DNA from: Xenorhabdus thuongxuanensis
GTDB lineage: Bacteria; Pseudomonadota; Gammaproteobacteria; Enterobacterales; Enterobacteriaceae
Direction: 5' to 3'
Assembly: GCF_001908095.1 (NCBI RefSeq)
Contig: NZ_MKGR01000005.1
Coordinates: 145,539 to 184,406 of the forward strand
DNA: 38,868 nucleotides
Below the pieces are notes generated by a model. It made no database searches. It worked only from the letters and a program-made list of their open reading frames with translations, and had not been told where the DNA came from. The position numbers were made by a program, and so were the translations under genes. Of this stretch, positions 15,667-25,117 are shown piece after piece. Each line of letters begins with the position of its first letter. Position 1 is the stretch's first letter.

Positions 15667-17094
15667 ATGAGTACTGAAATTAAAGCCCAGGTAGTGGTGC
15701 TTGGTGCAGGCCCGGCAGGGTATTCTGCTGCTTTCCGTTGTGCTGACTTAGGTTTGGACACTGTTTTGGTTGAACGTTACTCTACTTTGGGTGGTGTTTG
15801 CCTTAATGTTGGTTGTATCCCATCCAAGGCTCTGCTTCATGTTGCCAAAGTGATTGAAGAAGCAAAAGCACTGTCACAACATGGTATCGTGTTTGGTGAA
15901 CCACAAACTGATATCGATAAGATCCGTCTCTGGAAAGAAAAAGTTATTTCTCAGTTGACAGGTGGTCTGGGCGGTATGGCTAAGGGCCGTAAAGTTAACG
16001 TTGTTAACGGTGTTGGTAAATTTACAGGTGCTAACACTCTGGTAGTAGAAGGCGAGAACGGCGCAACAACGATTAATTTTGAGAATGCCATTATCGCAGC
16101 GGGTTCACGCCCAATTCAGTTACCATTCATTCCACATGATGATCCTCGTGTATGGGATTCTACCGATGCACTGGAGCTGAAAACTGTTCCAGGGCGCCTG
16201 TTGGTTATGGGCGGTGGTATTATTGGTCTGGAAATGGGTACTGTTTACCATGCTCTGGGTTCTCAGATCGACGTGGTAGAAATGTTCGATCAGGTTATTC
16301 CTGCGGCGGATAAAGACATTGTTAAAGTGTTCACTAAGCGCATCAGTAAGAAGTTCAACTTGATGCTGGAAACTAAAGTGACCGCGGTAGAAGCTAAAGA
16401 AGATGGCATCTACGTAACAATGGAAGGTAAGAAAGCTCCGGCAGAACCACAGCGTTATGATGCGGTTCTGGTTGCTATCGGCCGTGTTCCAAACGGTAAA
16501 TTGATTGATGCTGGTAAAGCAGGCGTTGAAGTTGATGATCGTGGCTTTATCCACGTGGATAAACAAATGCGTACTAACGTGCCTCACATCTTTGCTATCG
16601 GTGATATTGTTGGTCAGCCAATGCTGGCGCACAAAGGTGTCCATGAAGGTCACGTTGCTGCTGAAGTTATTTCTGGTAAGAAACATTACTTCGATCCAAA
16701 AGTGATTCCATCTATCGCTTACACTGAGCCAGAAGTTGCTTGGGTTGGTCTGACCGAGAAAGAAGCGAAAGAAAAAGGCATCAGCTACGAAACTGCGACT
16801 TTCCCATGGGCAGCATCTGGTCGTGCAATTGCATCTGACTGTTCAGATGGTATGACCAAGCTGATCTTCGATAAAGAAACTAACCGCGTTATTGGTGGTG
16901 CTGTTGTTGGTACTAACGGCGGTGAGCTGCTGGGTGAAATCGGTCTGGCTATCGAAATGGGTTGTGATGCAGAAGATATCGCTCTGACTATCCACGCTCA
17001 CCCAACACTGTACGAATCAATTGGTATGGCTGCGGAAATTTACGAAGGCAGCATCACTGATTTGCCAAACCCTAAGGCAAAGAAAAAGAAGTAA
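15667..17094 (+). CDS. lpd: Dihydrolipoamide dehydrogenase Lpd (E3)
   Basis: Flavoprotein that reoxidises dihydrolipoyl groups with NAD. It is shared by the pyruvate and 2-oxoglutarate dehydrogenase complexes and, as L-protein, by the glycine cleavage system encoded at 33.1-37.6 kb. FAD motif GAGPAG is at 13-18, redox disulfide C45-x4-C50 (GGVCLNVGCIPSK), NAD-binding GGGIIGLEMG at about 183, second FAD motif AIGDIVG at about 313, and catalytic HAHPT at about 444. ATG 15667 is preferred over the adjacent ATG 15664 because AGAGG is then 5 rather than 2 bases away and MSTEIK matches E. coli (474 aa; 475 here). A terminator follows. Confidence 0.97.
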   Translation: MSTEIKAQVVVLGAGPAGYSAAFRCADLGLDTVLVERYSTLGGVCLNVGCIPSKALLHVAKVIEEAKALSQHGIVFGEPQTDIDKIRLWKEKVISQLTGGLGGMAKGRKVNVVNGVGKFTGANTLVVEGENGATTINFENAIIAAGSRPIQLPFIPHDDPRVWDSTDALELKTVPGRLLVMGGGIIGLEMGTVYHALGSQIDVVEMFDQVIPAADKDIVKVFTKRISKKFNLMLETKVTAVEAKEDGIYVTMEGKKAPAEPQRYDAVLVAIGRVPNGKLIDAGKAGVEVDDRGFIHVDKQMRTNVPHIFAIGDIVGQPMLAHKGVHEGHVAAEVISGKKHYFDPKVIPSIAYTEPEVAWVGLTEKEAKEKGISYETATFPWAASGRAIASDCSDGMTKLIFDKETNRVIGGAVVGTNGGELLGEIGLAIEMGCDAEDIALTIHAHPTLYESIGMAAEIYEGSITDLPNPKAKKKK

Positions 17095-17133
17095 TTCTTT
17101 AGATTTCGCAGTGGGTTAAGAAGAAAAAATTTC

Positions 17134-17167
17134 AAACGGCTTTCAAATAGGGAAGCCGTTTTTATTT
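17134..17167 (+). terminator. Intrinsic terminator of the pdh operon
   Basis: An 11-bp stem (17134-17144 with 17151-17161, core AAACGGCTT/AAGCCGTTT) with a 6-base loop is followed by TTATTT. It lies 40 bp after the lpd stop. Confidence 0.85.
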
Positions 17168-17411
17168 GCAGATGTTTACAGAGAGAAATTAAGGAATTTT
17201 CAGGCTAAAATAACAACAGATAGCATTTAAAACTTTAATACCCTCTCTAAGCTCATTTATCCAGAATTTTATTATGGTTCAATGTTGATTTTATGTGAAT
17301 GAATTAACATGCTATTCAAATTTTGGTATGCTAAACACCCGAAGCTGAGCATAATTATAATGTTATGCGAGCAAAATCCTCTGACCTGGCACCCTTGATG
17401 ATTGTTTTCAG
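17168..17411 (+). promoter_or_regulatory. acnB promoter region
   Basis: AT-rich stretch with no gene. A consensus -10 hexamer TATAAT is at 17356-17361, preceded by no strong -35 box, which would fit an activator-dependent promoter. A start near 17368 would give a leader of about 120 nt containing the palindrome at 17412-17432. Confidence 0.4.
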
Positions 17412-17432
17412 ATGATCATTTTCAATGATCAT
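17412..17432. promoter_or_regulatory. Perfect palindrome in the acnB leader
   Basis: TGATCATTTTCAATGATCA, extended by one A-T pair on each side, is a 9+3+9 inverted repeat 55 bp before the acnB start codon. It may be an operator for a dimeric regulator. As RNA it would be a stem with a tight 3-base loop. The 19-bp core has Fur-box-like size and AT content but does not match the Fur consensus well. Confidence 0.5.
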
Positions 17433-17487
17433 TAGCGGGTGCAGACAGCCGGGTATATAAAATGACAATGAGAGCGAGGAGAAAGTC

Positions 17488-20085
17488 GTGCTAGAAGAAT
17501 ACCGCAAGCACGTAGCCGAGCGTGCAGCTCAAGGCATCGTCCCTAAGCCGTTAGACGCAGCTCAAGCAGCAGCGCTGGTCGAATTACTGAAGAACCCACC
17601 TATAGGTGAAGAAGCTTTTCTGATAGATCTACTGACCAATCGTGTTCCTCCTGGTGTAGATGAAGCTGCTTATGTTAAAGCAAGTTTCCTTGCTGCCGTT
17701 GCTAAGGGAGAAACTACCTCTCCTTTAGTGACCCAGGAAAAAGCCATCGAATTATTGGGAACCATGCAGGGTGGGTATAATATCCACGCTTTAATTGATG
17801 CCCTGGATGATGAAAAGTTGGCTCCAATTGCAGCGAAGGCACTTTCTCATACTTTGCTGATGTTCGACAGTTTCTATGATGTAGAAGAAAAAGCAAAAGC
17901 GGGTAATGTCCATGCCAAACAGATTATGCAATCGTGGGCTGATGCAGAATGGTTCCTTGGGCGCCCTGAATTAGCGGAAAAAATCACCGTTACCGTCTTT
18001 AAGGTTACGGGGGAAACCAACACTGATGATCTTTCTCCTGCCCCTGATGCGTGGTCACGCCCTGATATTCCCCTACATGCATTGGCAATGCTCAAGAATG
18101 CCCGTGAAGGTATTGAGCCTGATCAAGCCGGTGTTGTAGGCCCAATTAAGCAAATTGAGGCTCTGAGCAAGAAAGGTTATCCGTTGGCCTACGTTGGAGA
18201 TGTTGTCGGGACTGGCTCTTCCCGTAAATCGGCAACTAACTCCGTATTGTGGTTTATGGGAGAAGATATTCCGTTTGTACCCAATAAACGGGGTGCTGGT
18301 GTGGTGCTGGGTGGAAAAATAGCTCCAATTTTCTTCAATACCATGGAAGATGCAGGTGCGTTGCCAATTGAGGTGGATGTTTCCAAGCTGAATATGGGGG
18401 ATGTAATTGATATCTATCCCTATAAAGGTGAAATCCGCTATCACGAAACAAATGAGTTATTGGCTACTTTTGCATTGAAAACCGATGTACTGATCGATGA
18501 AGTACGTGCTGGTGGCCGTATTCCATTGATTATCGGCCGTGGTTTGACTGGCAAAGCGCGTGAGTCACTGGGTTTGCCACTGAGTGATGTGTTCCGTCAG
18601 GCAAAAGCGGTGGCGAAAAGCGATCGTGGCTTCTCATTGGCGCAAAAAATGGTTGGTCGTGCGTGTGGTAAGAGCGGTATCCGTCCAGGGGAATATTGTG
18701 AGCCTAAGATGACTTCTGTGGGTTCTCAGGATACCACAGGGCCAATGACGCGGGATGAGTTGAAAGATTTGGCATGTCTGGGCTTTTCTGCGGATCTGGT
18801 TATGCAATCATTTTGTCATACCGCTGCCTATCCAAAACCTGTTGATGTGACGACACACCATACTCTGCCTGATTTCATTATGAACCGTGGTGGGGTATCT
18901 CTGCGTCCGGGGGATGGCATTATCCACTCATGGTTGAACCGCATGTTATTGCCAGATACTGTGGGTACAGGTGGAGATTCCCATACCCGTTTCCCAATTG
19001 GTATTTCTTTCCCGGCTGGTTCAGGTCTGGTGGCATTTGCTGCGGCAACAGGCGTAATGCCGTTGGATATGCCAGAATCCGTACTGGTTCGTTTTAAAGG
19101 AAAAATGCAACCCGGAATAACCTTGCGTGATCTGGTTCATGCCATTCCTTATTATGCGATTCAGCAAGGTTTGCTGACCGTTGAGAAGAAAGGTAAGAAA
19201 AACATCTTCTCTGGCCGTATCCTTGAGATTGAAGGTTTGCCAGAACTTAAAGTTGAACAGGCATTCGAGTTGGCTGATGCCTCTGCGGAACGTTCTGCGG
19301 CAGGATGTACCATTAAGCTGGATAAAGAGCCAATTATTGAATACTTGCAGTCGAACATTGTCTTGCTGAAATGGATGATTGCAGAAGGTTATGGTGATTG
19401 CCGGACATTGGAACGCCGTATTATTGGCATGGAAAACTGGCTGAAAGATCCTCAATTGTTGGAAGCGGATGCAGATGCTGAATACGCAGCCGTTATTGAG
19501 ATTGATCTGGCAGACATTAAAGAGCCTATTTTATGTGCACCTAATGATCCTGATGATGCACGTCTGTTATCTGAAGTAGCTAACAGTAAAATTGACGAAG
19601 TTTTCATTGGCTCTTGCATGACTAATATTGGACATTTCCGTGCGGCGGGTAAATTGCTGGATCAGCATAAAGGCCAGCTGCCGACTCGCTTGTGGGTTGC
19701 TCCTCCGACTAAGATGGATGCGGCCCAATTAACGGAAGAAGGGTATTACAGCATTTTCGGCAAGAGCGGAGCACGCATTGAGATCCCTGGTTGTTCATTG
19801 TGTATGGGGAATCAGGCGCGTGTGGCGGATGGTGCAACAGTAGTATCCACTTCTACTCGTAACTTCCCTAACCGCCTTGGTTCCGGTGCCAATGTTTACC
19901 TTGCTTCGGCGGAGTTGGCGGCTGTCGCTTCATTGTTAGGACGCTTGCCAATGCCAGAAGAGTATTTGCAGTTTATGGATCAAGTCGATGAAACCGCAGC
20001 AGATACTTATCGCTATCTCAATTTTGATCAATTAAATCAATACACAGAAAAAGCGGATGATGTAATCTTCCAAACCGCAGTATAA
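17488..20085 (+). CDS. acnB: Bifunctional aconitate hydratase 2 / 2-methylisocitrate dehydratase AcnB
   Basis: Main vegetative aconitase of the citric acid cycle, 865 residues, the same length as in E. coli. It interconverts citrate and isocitrate through cis-aconitate with a [4Fe-4S] cluster. The cluster cysteines are C710 ([10 protein letters not shown]) and C769/C772 (GCSLCMGNQ). The domain order is the AcnB type: N-terminal HEAT-like domain (1-160), swivelling domain (about 165-370), then the catalytic domains. Translation starts at GTG 17488, with GAGGAG 8 bases upstream, and the sequence [14 protein letters not shown] fits E. coli. When the cluster is lost, AcnB binds mRNA, including its own in E. 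coli, so the leader palindrome is of interest. Confidence 0.98.
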   Translation: MLEEYRKHVAERAAQGIVPKPLDAAQAAALVELLKNPPIGEEAFLIDLLTNRVPPGVDEAAYVKASFLAAVAKGETTSPLVTQEKAIELLGTMQGGYNIHALIDALDDEKLAPIAAKALSHTLLMFDSFYDVEEKAKAGNVHAKQIMQSWADAEWFLGRPELAEKITVTVFKVTGETNTDDLSPAPDAWSRPDIPLHALAMLKNAREGIEPDQAGVVGPIKQIEALSKKGYPLAYVGDVVGTGSSRKSATNSVLWFMGEDIPFVPNKRGAGVVLGGKIAPIFFNTMEDAGALPIEVDVSKLNMGDVIDIYPYKGEIRYHETNELLATFALKTDVLIDEVRAGGRIPLIIGRGLTGKARESLGLPLSDVFRQAKAVAKSDRGFSLAQKMVGRACGKSGIRPGEYCEPKMTSVGSQDTTGPMTRDELKDLACLGFSADLVMQSFCHTAAYPKPVDVTTHHTLPDFIMNRGGVSLRPGDGIIHSWLNRMLLPDTVGTGGDSHTRFPIGISFPAGSGLVAFAAATGVMPLDMPESVLVRFKGKMQPGITLRDLVHAIPYYAIQQGLLTVEKKGKKNIFSGRILEIEGLPELKVEQAFELADASAERSAAGCTIKLDKEPIIEYLQSNIVLLKWMIAEGYGDCRTLERRIIGMENWLKDPQLLEADADAEYAAVIEIDLADIKEPILCAPNDPDDARLLSEVANSKIDEVFIGSCMTNIGHFRAAGKLLDQHKGQLPTRLWVAPPTKMDAAQLTEEGYYSIFGKSGARIEIPGCSLCMGNQARVADGATVVSTSTRNFPNRLGSGANVYLASAELAAVASLLGRLPMPEEYLQFMDQVDETAADTYRYLNFDQLNQYTEKADDVIFQTAV

Positions 20086-20105
20086 AAAAGTATATTGCAA
20101 CGAAT

Positions 20106-20132
20106 GGGGAGGCGAATGCTTCCCCTTTTTTT
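20106..20132 (+). terminator. Intrinsic terminator of acnB
   Basis: GGGGAGGC (20106-20113) pairs with GCTTCCCC (20118-20125), one G-T wobble, tetraloop GAAT, followed by seven T. Confidence 0.9.
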
Positions 20133-20274
20133 GTTTTTGTTACTACCGTCTTATAACAATTTCGTAGTAATTTCTGTATCAGTTTGTGGGTTGCCTCAGA
20201 GGTGGAAATAGCGGAAATGTTTAAAATTCAAATGAAATTATTTGGCATCTGTAAAAATAGTCAGGGGGTATGTG

Positions 20275-20646
20275 ATGGAATATGAATTTATGCAGGATGT
20301 TACCGGTCAGATAACAACATCCTTTTCAATGGATCATGAAGCCATCGGTCATTGGTTGAATGAAGAAGTGAAAGGCGATCTGTGCGTATTGGATAAAATC
20401 ATTGTGGCCTTGCAAGAGATTAAAGGTAGTGAACGCCAATGGCAGTTGGCTGGTCATGAATATACGCTATTGATGAGTGAAGATGAGATCATGATCAGGG
20501 CTAATCAACTGCAATTTGATACAGAGGTTATAGAAGAAGGAATGAGTTACTACGATAACGAGAGTTTGGCTTTTTGTGGGACAGAAGATTTTATCGATAT
20601 GTTGGCTGATTACAGAGAATTTATTTTGCAAAAAAGGAAAACGTAA
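20275..20646 (+). CDS. yacL: UPF0231 family protein YacL
   Basis: The 123-residue acidic protein matches E. coli YacL (120 aa) along its length, with conserved [10 protein letters not shown] at the start, [26 protein letters not shown] and [10 protein letters not shown]. Its function is unknown. ATG 20275 is chosen over an in-frame start at 20242 because it matches the E. coli N-terminus and AGGGGG lies just upstream. As in E. coli it follows acnB, but behind a strong terminator. In E. coli speD and speE are nearby on its far side; here the next gene is mscS, so this is the last gene of the left syntenic block. Confidence 0.93.
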   Translation: MEYEFMQDVTGQITTSFSMDHEAIGHWLNEEVKGDLCVLDKIIVALQEIKGSERQWQLAGHEYTLLMSEDEIMIRANQLQFDTEVIEEGMSYYDNESLAFCGTEDFIDMLADYREFILQKRKT

Positions 20647-20756
20647 GGATTAGTGTTCAAGCAATGAAGGCTTTCTGCCATAATTTATATTCCATTACAT
20701 TTTTGTGTTGTGATAGTGGCTTTCTATTTTTTTGAACAGAAAACTATTTTTGAACA

Positions 20757-20818
20757 GGAGCCTACATCCTACTGGTGGCGTTCATTGTGAGGAATGGCAT
20801 CGAATGGAGATAGGTTCC
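20757..20818 (+). promoter_or_regulatory. Possible structured leader of mscS
   Basis: GGAGCCTA (20757-20764) pairs with TAGGTTCC (20811-20818), one G-T wobble, enclosing 46 nt. Within it, ATCC/GGA can add three pairs across an internal loop, and CATT/AATG (20783-20796) makes a small hairpin. The stem ends 21 bases before the mscS ATG. I could not match it to a riboswitch class I know. Confidence 0.3.
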
Positions 20819-20839
20819 AACAATAACGGTGGACTTTGT

Positions 20840-21712
20840 ATGGAAAAAATCAATCTGTCACATGAGATTGATAAAGCGGCAAGCTGGTTTACCAACAATC
20901 AGGATCTATTGATTCAGTATGTGGTAAACATTGTATCTGCCATTTTGATTCTTATCGTTGGCTTATTTATTGCCAAGTTGGCTAATAAAGCAACCAAGCG
21001 TGTTATGTCACTGCGTGGCATTGATACCACCATTTCTGATTTTCTATCCGCGATTATTCGTTACGCTATCATAGCATTTACGATTATTGCTGTTCTTGGG
21101 AAGTTGGGCATTCAGACCGCATCTGTGATTGCCGTCATTGGTGCCGCAGGTTTGGCGGTAGGCCTGGCATTACAAGGCTCACTGTCTAATTTTGCTGCTG
21201 GTGTTTTATTGGTGATTTTCCGTCCACTTCGCACTGGCGAATATGTCAGCATTGGCGCTGTGGAAGGAACTGTCATGCAAGTACAGATTTTCTCAACAAC
21301 ATTGCGCACGGCAGATGGCCGTATCATTGTGATCCCCAATGGTAAAATTATTGCGGACAATATTATCAATACCAGCCGTGAACCTGACCGCCGTACCCAA
21401 ATTATGGTAGGGGTTGCATATGATGCGGATATTGATGAAGTGAAAAGAGTGTTGGGCGATGTGATTCAAGCAGATAAACGCATTCAACATGAAAAAGGAA
21501 TCACTATCCGTCTGCATGAAATGGCTCCTTCATCATTGAACTTTATTGTGCGTGTGTGGACCACCAATGGTGACGCCTGGAATGTCTATTGGGATTTGAT
21601 GGAAAACTTTAAGCGTACTTTGGATAAACACAATATCGGCATTCCTTTCCCGCAAATGGATGTTTATTTACATCAGCAAAATAGTGCCTTACAGAAGAAG
21701 GCAGACGAATAA
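20840..21712 (+). CDS. mscS: Small-conductance mechanosensitive channel MscS
   Basis: Inner-membrane homoheptamer that opens under membrane tension and releases solutes on osmotic downshock. It is 290 residues (E. coli 286). TM1 is at about 23-45 and TM2 at about 62-82. The pore-lining TM3 at about 95-128 carries the Gly/Ala pattern [24 protein letters not shown], here quoted only as G101-L124 approximately. The beta domain ([15 protein letters not shown]) and the cytoplasmic cage follow. I use ATG 20840 ([16 protein letters not shown]) rather than an in-frame start at 20732 because it aligns with E. coli and has GGTGGA upstream. In E. coli mscS follows fbaA; here it follows yacL, so the junction lies just upstream. 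Confidence 0.94.
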   Translation: MEKINLSHEIDKAASWFTNNQDLLIQYVVNIVSAILILIVGLFIAKLANKATKRVMSLRGIDTTISDFLSAIIRYAIIAFTIIAVLGKLGIQTASVIAVIGAAGLAVGLALQGSLSNFAAGVLLVIFRPLRTGEYVSIGAVEGTVMQVQIFSTTLRTADGRIIVIPNGKIIADNIINTSREPDRRTQIMVGVAYDADIDEVKRVLGDVIQADKRIQHEKGITIRLHEMAPSSLNFIVRVWTTNGDAWNVYWDLMENFKRTLDKHNIGIPFPQMDVYLHQQNSALQKKADE

Positions 21713-21722
21713 TTAAGATATC

Positions 21723-21747
21723 GTGGTGTGAGAATTTCTCACATCAC
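21723..21747 (+). terminator. Hairpin after mscS
   Basis: GTGGTGTGAGA (21723-21733) pairs with TCTCACATCAC (21737-21747), one G-T wobble, 10 bp after the mscS stop. Only a short T-stretch (CTTTCC) follows, so termination may be partial. Confidence 0.5.
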
Positions 21748-21752
21748 CTTTC

Positions 21753-21790
21753 CTAATGATGCATTAGAATCATTCATTTTTACTAATGCA
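21753..21790. promoter_or_regulatory. Candidate ArgP-binding region of argO
   Basis: CTAATG (21753-21758) faces CATTAG (21762-21767), and the extended half TGCATTAG (21760-21767) faces CTAATGCA (21783-21790). Three copies of one half-site upstream of argO suit a LysR-type regulator, and argP, whose product activates argO in E. coli, is 1.5 kb away. The assignment to ArgP is inference from the neighbours. Confidence 0.4.
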
Positions 21791-21850
21791 CCATCTTGTT
21801 TAAGATGCATTGATATCGTAACTAATTGAATAATTATTAGGAATCTTTGC

Positions 21851-22471
21851 ATGTTTTCAACATTTATTCAGGGCTTTTTTCTTAGTGCTGCGATGATCCT
21901 TCCGCTTGGGCCACAAAATGTATTTATCATGCAGCAAGGAAGCAGGAAGCAGTTTCATTTAATGAGTGCAGCATTATGCTCCACCAGTGATTCTCTGCTC
22001 ATCATAACGGGGATATTTGGTGGCAGTGCCTTACTGGGACAATCGGTGCTTTTATTGCAAGCCGTGACATGGGGAGGCGTTGCGTTTTTATTATGGTATG
22101 GATGGGGAGCTTTTCGAACAGTATTATCGGCAGAAGTCGAACATTTCTGTACTGAAAAAACTGTCCAAAACCGTTGGCGAGTCATAGTAACGTTATTTGC
22201 TGTGACATGGCTAAATCCTCATGTCTATTTGGATACCATTGTTGTCTTGGGAAGCATAGGAGGTCAATTGTCAGCCGAGCTTCGGCCGTGGTTTACCACC
22301 GGAGCGGTAATGGCATCGATCAGTTGGTTTTTTACATTGTCATTCTTGTCTGCGTGGTTTGCACCTGTGCTTAATCGACCCAGAGCACAGCGGATCATCA
22401 ATATCTTCGTTGGCTGTGTGATGTGGTATATCGCTTGGAACTTAATTAATCAAGGATATAGATTTTATTGA
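21851..22471 (+). CDS. argO: Arginine exporter ArgO (LysE family)
   Basis: Inner-membrane protein of 206 residues (E. coli 211) with about six hydrophobic segments. The LysE-family signature [15 protein letters not shown] is at 16-30, and [21 protein letters not shown] and [17 protein letters not shown] match E. coli ArgO. It exports arginine, and the toxic analogue canavanine, by antiport. In E. coli ArgP activates it with arginine, and lysine traps the polymerase at the promoter. argP lies two genes downstream and a repeated half-site lies upstream. AGGAA precedes the ATG with a wide spacing. Confidence 0.94.
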   Translation: MFSTFIQGFFLSAAMILPLGPQNVFIMQQGSRKQFHLMSAALCSTSDSLLIITGIFGGSALLGQSVLLLQAVTWGGVAFLLWYGWGAFRTVLSAEVEHFCTEKTVQNRWRVIVTLFAVTWLNPHVYLDTIVVLGSIGGQLSAELRPWFTTGAVMASISWFFTLSFLSAWFAPVLNRPRAQRIINIFVGCVMWYIAWNLINQGYRFY

Positions 22472-22486
22472 TTATAATATCTCTCC

Positions 22487-22523
22487 ATAGAATAGATGTT
22501 CTATAGATTACTTCTCTATAGAT
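22487..22523. promoter_or_regulatory. Cluster of short repeats upstream of yggE
   Basis: ATAGAATAGATGTTCTAT (22487-22504) is a perfect 6+6+6 inverted repeat. It overlaps the first of two direct copies of TCTATAGAT (22500-22508 and 22515-22523, 15 bp apart). It fills most of the short argO-yggE spacer, where the yggE promoter should be. Confidence 0.35.
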
Positions 22524-22575
22524 AGTGTGCTAATGTTTTTGAGAGTACCTTACTCATGTCATTTTAGGAGGTCTT

Positions 22576-23310
22576 GTGAAACGTAAATCACTGGTATTAG
22601 CTGCGATGATGGCTTTAGGAAGCCTGTCTTGCATGACTGCTTCCGCCGCTGACTCACTATCTATTCCCCATATTTCCACCTCTGGTAACGCGATAGTTAA
22701 AGCGACGCCAGATATGGCTACCTTGGTAATCCATGTGAGTGAAACTCAAAAGAGTGCAGCAGAAGCAAAGAAAAAAGTAGATAAACGTGTTGCAAAATAT
22801 TTTGATTTTCTGAAAAACAGTGGCATCGAAAAGCAAGATATTGATGCTGCCAATTTACGCACTCAGCCAGAATATCAATATGAACAAAAGAGTGGAAAAT
22901 CAAGTATTACGGGTTATAGAGCATCGCGTTCGGTTGAAGTGAAAGTTCACAAGCTGGAGCAACTGAATGCCTTATTGGATGGCGCCCTGAAAGCAGGGCT
23001 GAATGAAATTAATTCTGTTCAGTTTGGTGTAAGTAATCCGCAACGTTATCGTGATGAAGTCAGACAAAAGGCTATTGAGAATGCCATTCAACAGGCAACA
23101 GAATTGGCAAAAGGATTCAACAGTAAATTAGGCCCTGTATATAGCATTAATTACCGTGCGCCTGAAGCTGTGCCTGTCCCAATGAGCCGCCTGAAATATC
23201 AGGCAGATCTGTTGGCAGCACCAGTTTCTGACTCAGCCAGTGAAACTTACGAACCACAGAGTATTGAGTTTTCTGATCACGTTGATGCCGTTTTTGAATT
23301 ACAGCGTTAA
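22576..23310 (+). CDS. yggE: Periplasmic SIMPL-domain protein YggE (DUF541)
   Basis: The 244-residue protein has a signal peptide ([19 protein letters not shown], cleavage likely after ASA at about 24). A SIMPL/DUF541 domain (about 32-240) follows with the conserved [29 protein letters not shown] and [13 protein letters not shown] segments. E. coli YggE forms oligomeric rings and is reported to lower oxidative stress in E. coli; its exact role is unclear. Translation starts at GTG 22576 with AGGAGG four bases ahead. Its TAA overlaps the TAA of the convergent argP within TTAA at 23307-23310. Confidence 0.92.
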   Translation: MKRKSLVLAAMMALGSLSCMTASAADSLSIPHISTSGNAIVKATPDMATLVIHVSETQKSAAEAKKKVDKRVAKYFDFLKNSGIEKQDIDAANLRTQPEYQYEQKSGKSSITGYRASRSVEVKVHKLEQLNALLDGALKAGLNEINSVQFGVSNPQRYRDEVRQKAIENAIQQATELAKGFNSKLGPVYSINYRAPEAVPVPMSRLKYQADLLAAPVSDSASETYEPQSIEFSDHVDAVFELQR

Positions 23311-24212
23311 TGAGTTTCATCTTCCTGACGTAACATCTGGCGCCCTCGTTTTAACAGGGCGTCAGTGACTTTTCTCATCGTTCCACTTTCAGGAGCAAAC
23401 CGATGCCAATAAAGCATACGGCGTTGGCATAGCCCTGGTGTTAGATCAATTAACTCACCGGCTTTTAGCTCCTTGTCAATTTGCAAGTGTGGGATCATAC
23501 AACAAGTTGAACCTTGTTTTGCTAATTGAACGAAGGCTTCCGAAGAATTCACGATATGGCAGGGTACACTTCCCGGCGATAAATCGAAATTTTGTTGTAA
23601 AAATGCTTGATGCATATCATCTAAATGGTCGAATGCAACCGCAGGTGCTTTCAGTAATGCCGAGCGTGTGACGCCATTCGGGAAAAAACGGTTTGCAAAC
23701 GCTGGAGAGGCTACAAACAGGTAATCCAGGGCACCCAATTTATCAACCAAACAGCTTGGCAGAGGTTGGGGCTGAATACTAATCGCTCCGACAACTTCAC
23801 CACGCCGCAAACGCTCTTGAGTTCGGGTTTCATCTTCCACTTGAATATTTAGCCTAATAGGCAAATCAGACAAAACAGGGTGGAGAGCCGGTAAAAGCCA
23901 TGTCGCCAGACTGTCCGCATTAGCAGCCAGGGAAAGCAATAACGGCATTTCATTACTATTTTCATCACCAAGCCATTGCGCTTCCAGCAGTTCTACCTGA
24001 TGTAATAGCGCAAGCAACTTTTGTCCTTGTTCTGTAGGGTGGGGAGGAACAGTGCGTACCAATAGTGGTTGACCAAACATATTTTCTAATTGCTTGATTC
24101 TCTGGGATACTGCTGATTGGGTAATACAAAGTTTTTGCGCTGCTCGCTCGAAACCACGTTCTTTAATCACTGCATCTAGTGCTTGCAATGATCGGTAATC
24201 AGGACGTTTCAT
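23307..24212 (-). CDS. argP: LysR-type regulator ArgP (IciA)
   Basis: The 301-residue protein (E. coli 297) has an N-terminal LysR helix-turn-helix (about 3-60; [20 protein letters not shown]) and a C-terminal substrate-binding domain (about 90-295). It aligns with E. coli ArgP along its length, including [20 protein letters not shown] and [21 protein letters not shown] (quoted in part). In E. coli ArgP binds lysine and arginine and activates argO, dapB, lysC and others. It is convergent with yggE and divergent from rpiA. Confidence 0.95.
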   Translation of the reverse strand: MKRPDYRSLQALDAVIKERGFERAAQKLCITQSAVSQRIKQLENMFGQPLLVRTVPPHPTEQGQKLLALLHQVELLEAQWLGDENSNEMPLLLSLAANADSLATWLLPALHPVLSDLPIRLNIQVEDETRTQERLRRGEVVGAISIQPQPLPSCLVDKLGALDYLFVASPAFANRFFPNGVTRSALLKAPAVAFDHLDDMHQAFLQQNFDLSPGSVPCHIVNSSEAFVQLAKQGSTCCMIPHLQIDKELKAGELIDLTPGLCQRRMLYWHRFAPESGTMRKVTDALLKRGRQMLRQEDETH

Positions 24213-24376
24213 TGAAAATAAGGTTCTCCGTGTTTGCTCTTTTTGTGTTACAGCTCAATATTAAAACCATTATGTGCCTAATTAGCACTATGCCATATTT
24301 TTTCATGAGGTGAGCCAATATTGTTTATACTAGCTATCAGATTTTTCCTTGTAACTGATTATAGGCTGTGATCAAT

Positions 24377-25036
24377 ATGACTCAGGACGAACTGAAAAAA
24401 GCAGTAGGTTGGGCAGCATTGGAATACGTTAAACCAGACACAATTGTTGGTGTTGGTACAGGTTCTACAGCAGCACATTTTATTGATGCGTTAGGCACTA
24501 TCAAAGATAAAATTGTAGGTGCAGTGTCGAGTTCAGATGCATCGACTGAGAAATTGAAAAGTCTCGGTATTCCTGTGTTTGACTGTAATGAGGTTGACAC
24601 TTTGGATATTTATGTTGATGGTGCTGATGAAATTAATGGCCAAATGCAGATGATCAAAGGCGGCGGCGCAGCGTTAACCAGAGAAAAAATCATCGCGGCG
24701 GTTGCGAAGAAATTTATTTGTATTATTGATTCGTCTAAGCAAGTCGATGTGTTAGGCAAATTCCCTCTGCCAGTTGAAGTCATCCCAATGGCACGGGCTT
24801 ATGTGGCTCGTGAGCTGGTGAAATTGGGAGGAATACCGGTTTATCGTGAAAACGTAGTAACAGACAATGGCAACCATATTCTGGATGTTCACAATTTCTC
24901 TATTGTTGATCCCATTGAGTTAGAAAATAAGATCAATGGAGTCGCTGGTGTGGTAACAGTAGGGCTCTTTGCTAATCGAGGGGCGAATGTGGTACTGGTA
25001 GGTACTGCTGATGGCGTTAAGACGCTCACTGAATAA
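24377..25036 (+). CDS. rpiA: Ribose-5-phosphate isomerase A
   Basis: Interconverts ribose 5-phosphate and ribulose 5-phosphate in the pentose phosphate pathway. It is 219 residues, as in E. coli. Phosphate-binding [15 protein letters not shown] is at about 25, catalytic-site DGADEIN at 81-87 and [10 protein letters not shown] at about 94. I choose ATG 24377 ([14 protein letters not shown], identical to E. coli) over the in-frame GTG at 24368. A strong terminator follows. It is divergent from argP, with 164 bp between them. Confidence 0.97.
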   Translation: MTQDELKKAVGWAALEYVKPDTIVGVGTGSTAAHFIDALGTIKDKIVGAVSSSDASTEKLKSLGIPVFDCNEVDTLDIYVDGADEINGQMQMIKGGGAALTREKIIAAVAKKFICIIDSSKQVDVLGKFPLPVEVIPMARAYVARELVKLGGIPVYRENVVTDNGNHILDVHNFSIVDPIELENKINGVAGVVTVGLFANRGANVVLVGTADGVKTLTE

Positions 25037-25043
25037 TCATTTA

Positions 25044-25078
25044 TTGGGGGCAGAATAGCCTGCCCTCAAAATATTTTT
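25044..25078 (+). terminator. Intrinsic terminator of rpiA
   Basis: A 10-bp stem (TTGGGGGCAG, 25044-25053, with CTGCCCTCAA, 25060-25069, one G-T wobble) with a 6-base loop is followed by AATATTTTTA. Confidence 0.8.
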
Positions 25079-25103
25079 ATATTTATTCAAAATAGAAAAT
25101 TTA

Positions 25104-25117
25104 GTGATATATATCAC
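25104..25117. promoter_or_regulatory. CRP-like palindrome upstream of serA
   Basis: GTGATATATATCAC is a perfect 14-bp palindrome with the GTGA-N6-TCAC spacing of a CRP site, although the outer T and A of the full CRP consensus are missing on at least one side. It lies about 190 bp before the serA ATG, in an AT-rich region where Lrp binding would also be expected from E. coli. Confidence 0.4.

Noticed and set aside
17412-17432. Fur box at acnB
   Set aside because: Size and AT content are similar, but the sequence departs from the GATAATGAT pattern at several positions; kept only as an unassigned palindrome.
20732-20839. 36-residue N-terminal extension of MscS from an upstream in-frame start
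   Set aside because: E. coli MscS begins at the equivalent of 20840, a ribosome-site-like GGTGGA precedes that ATG, and the extension has no membrane or signal character.
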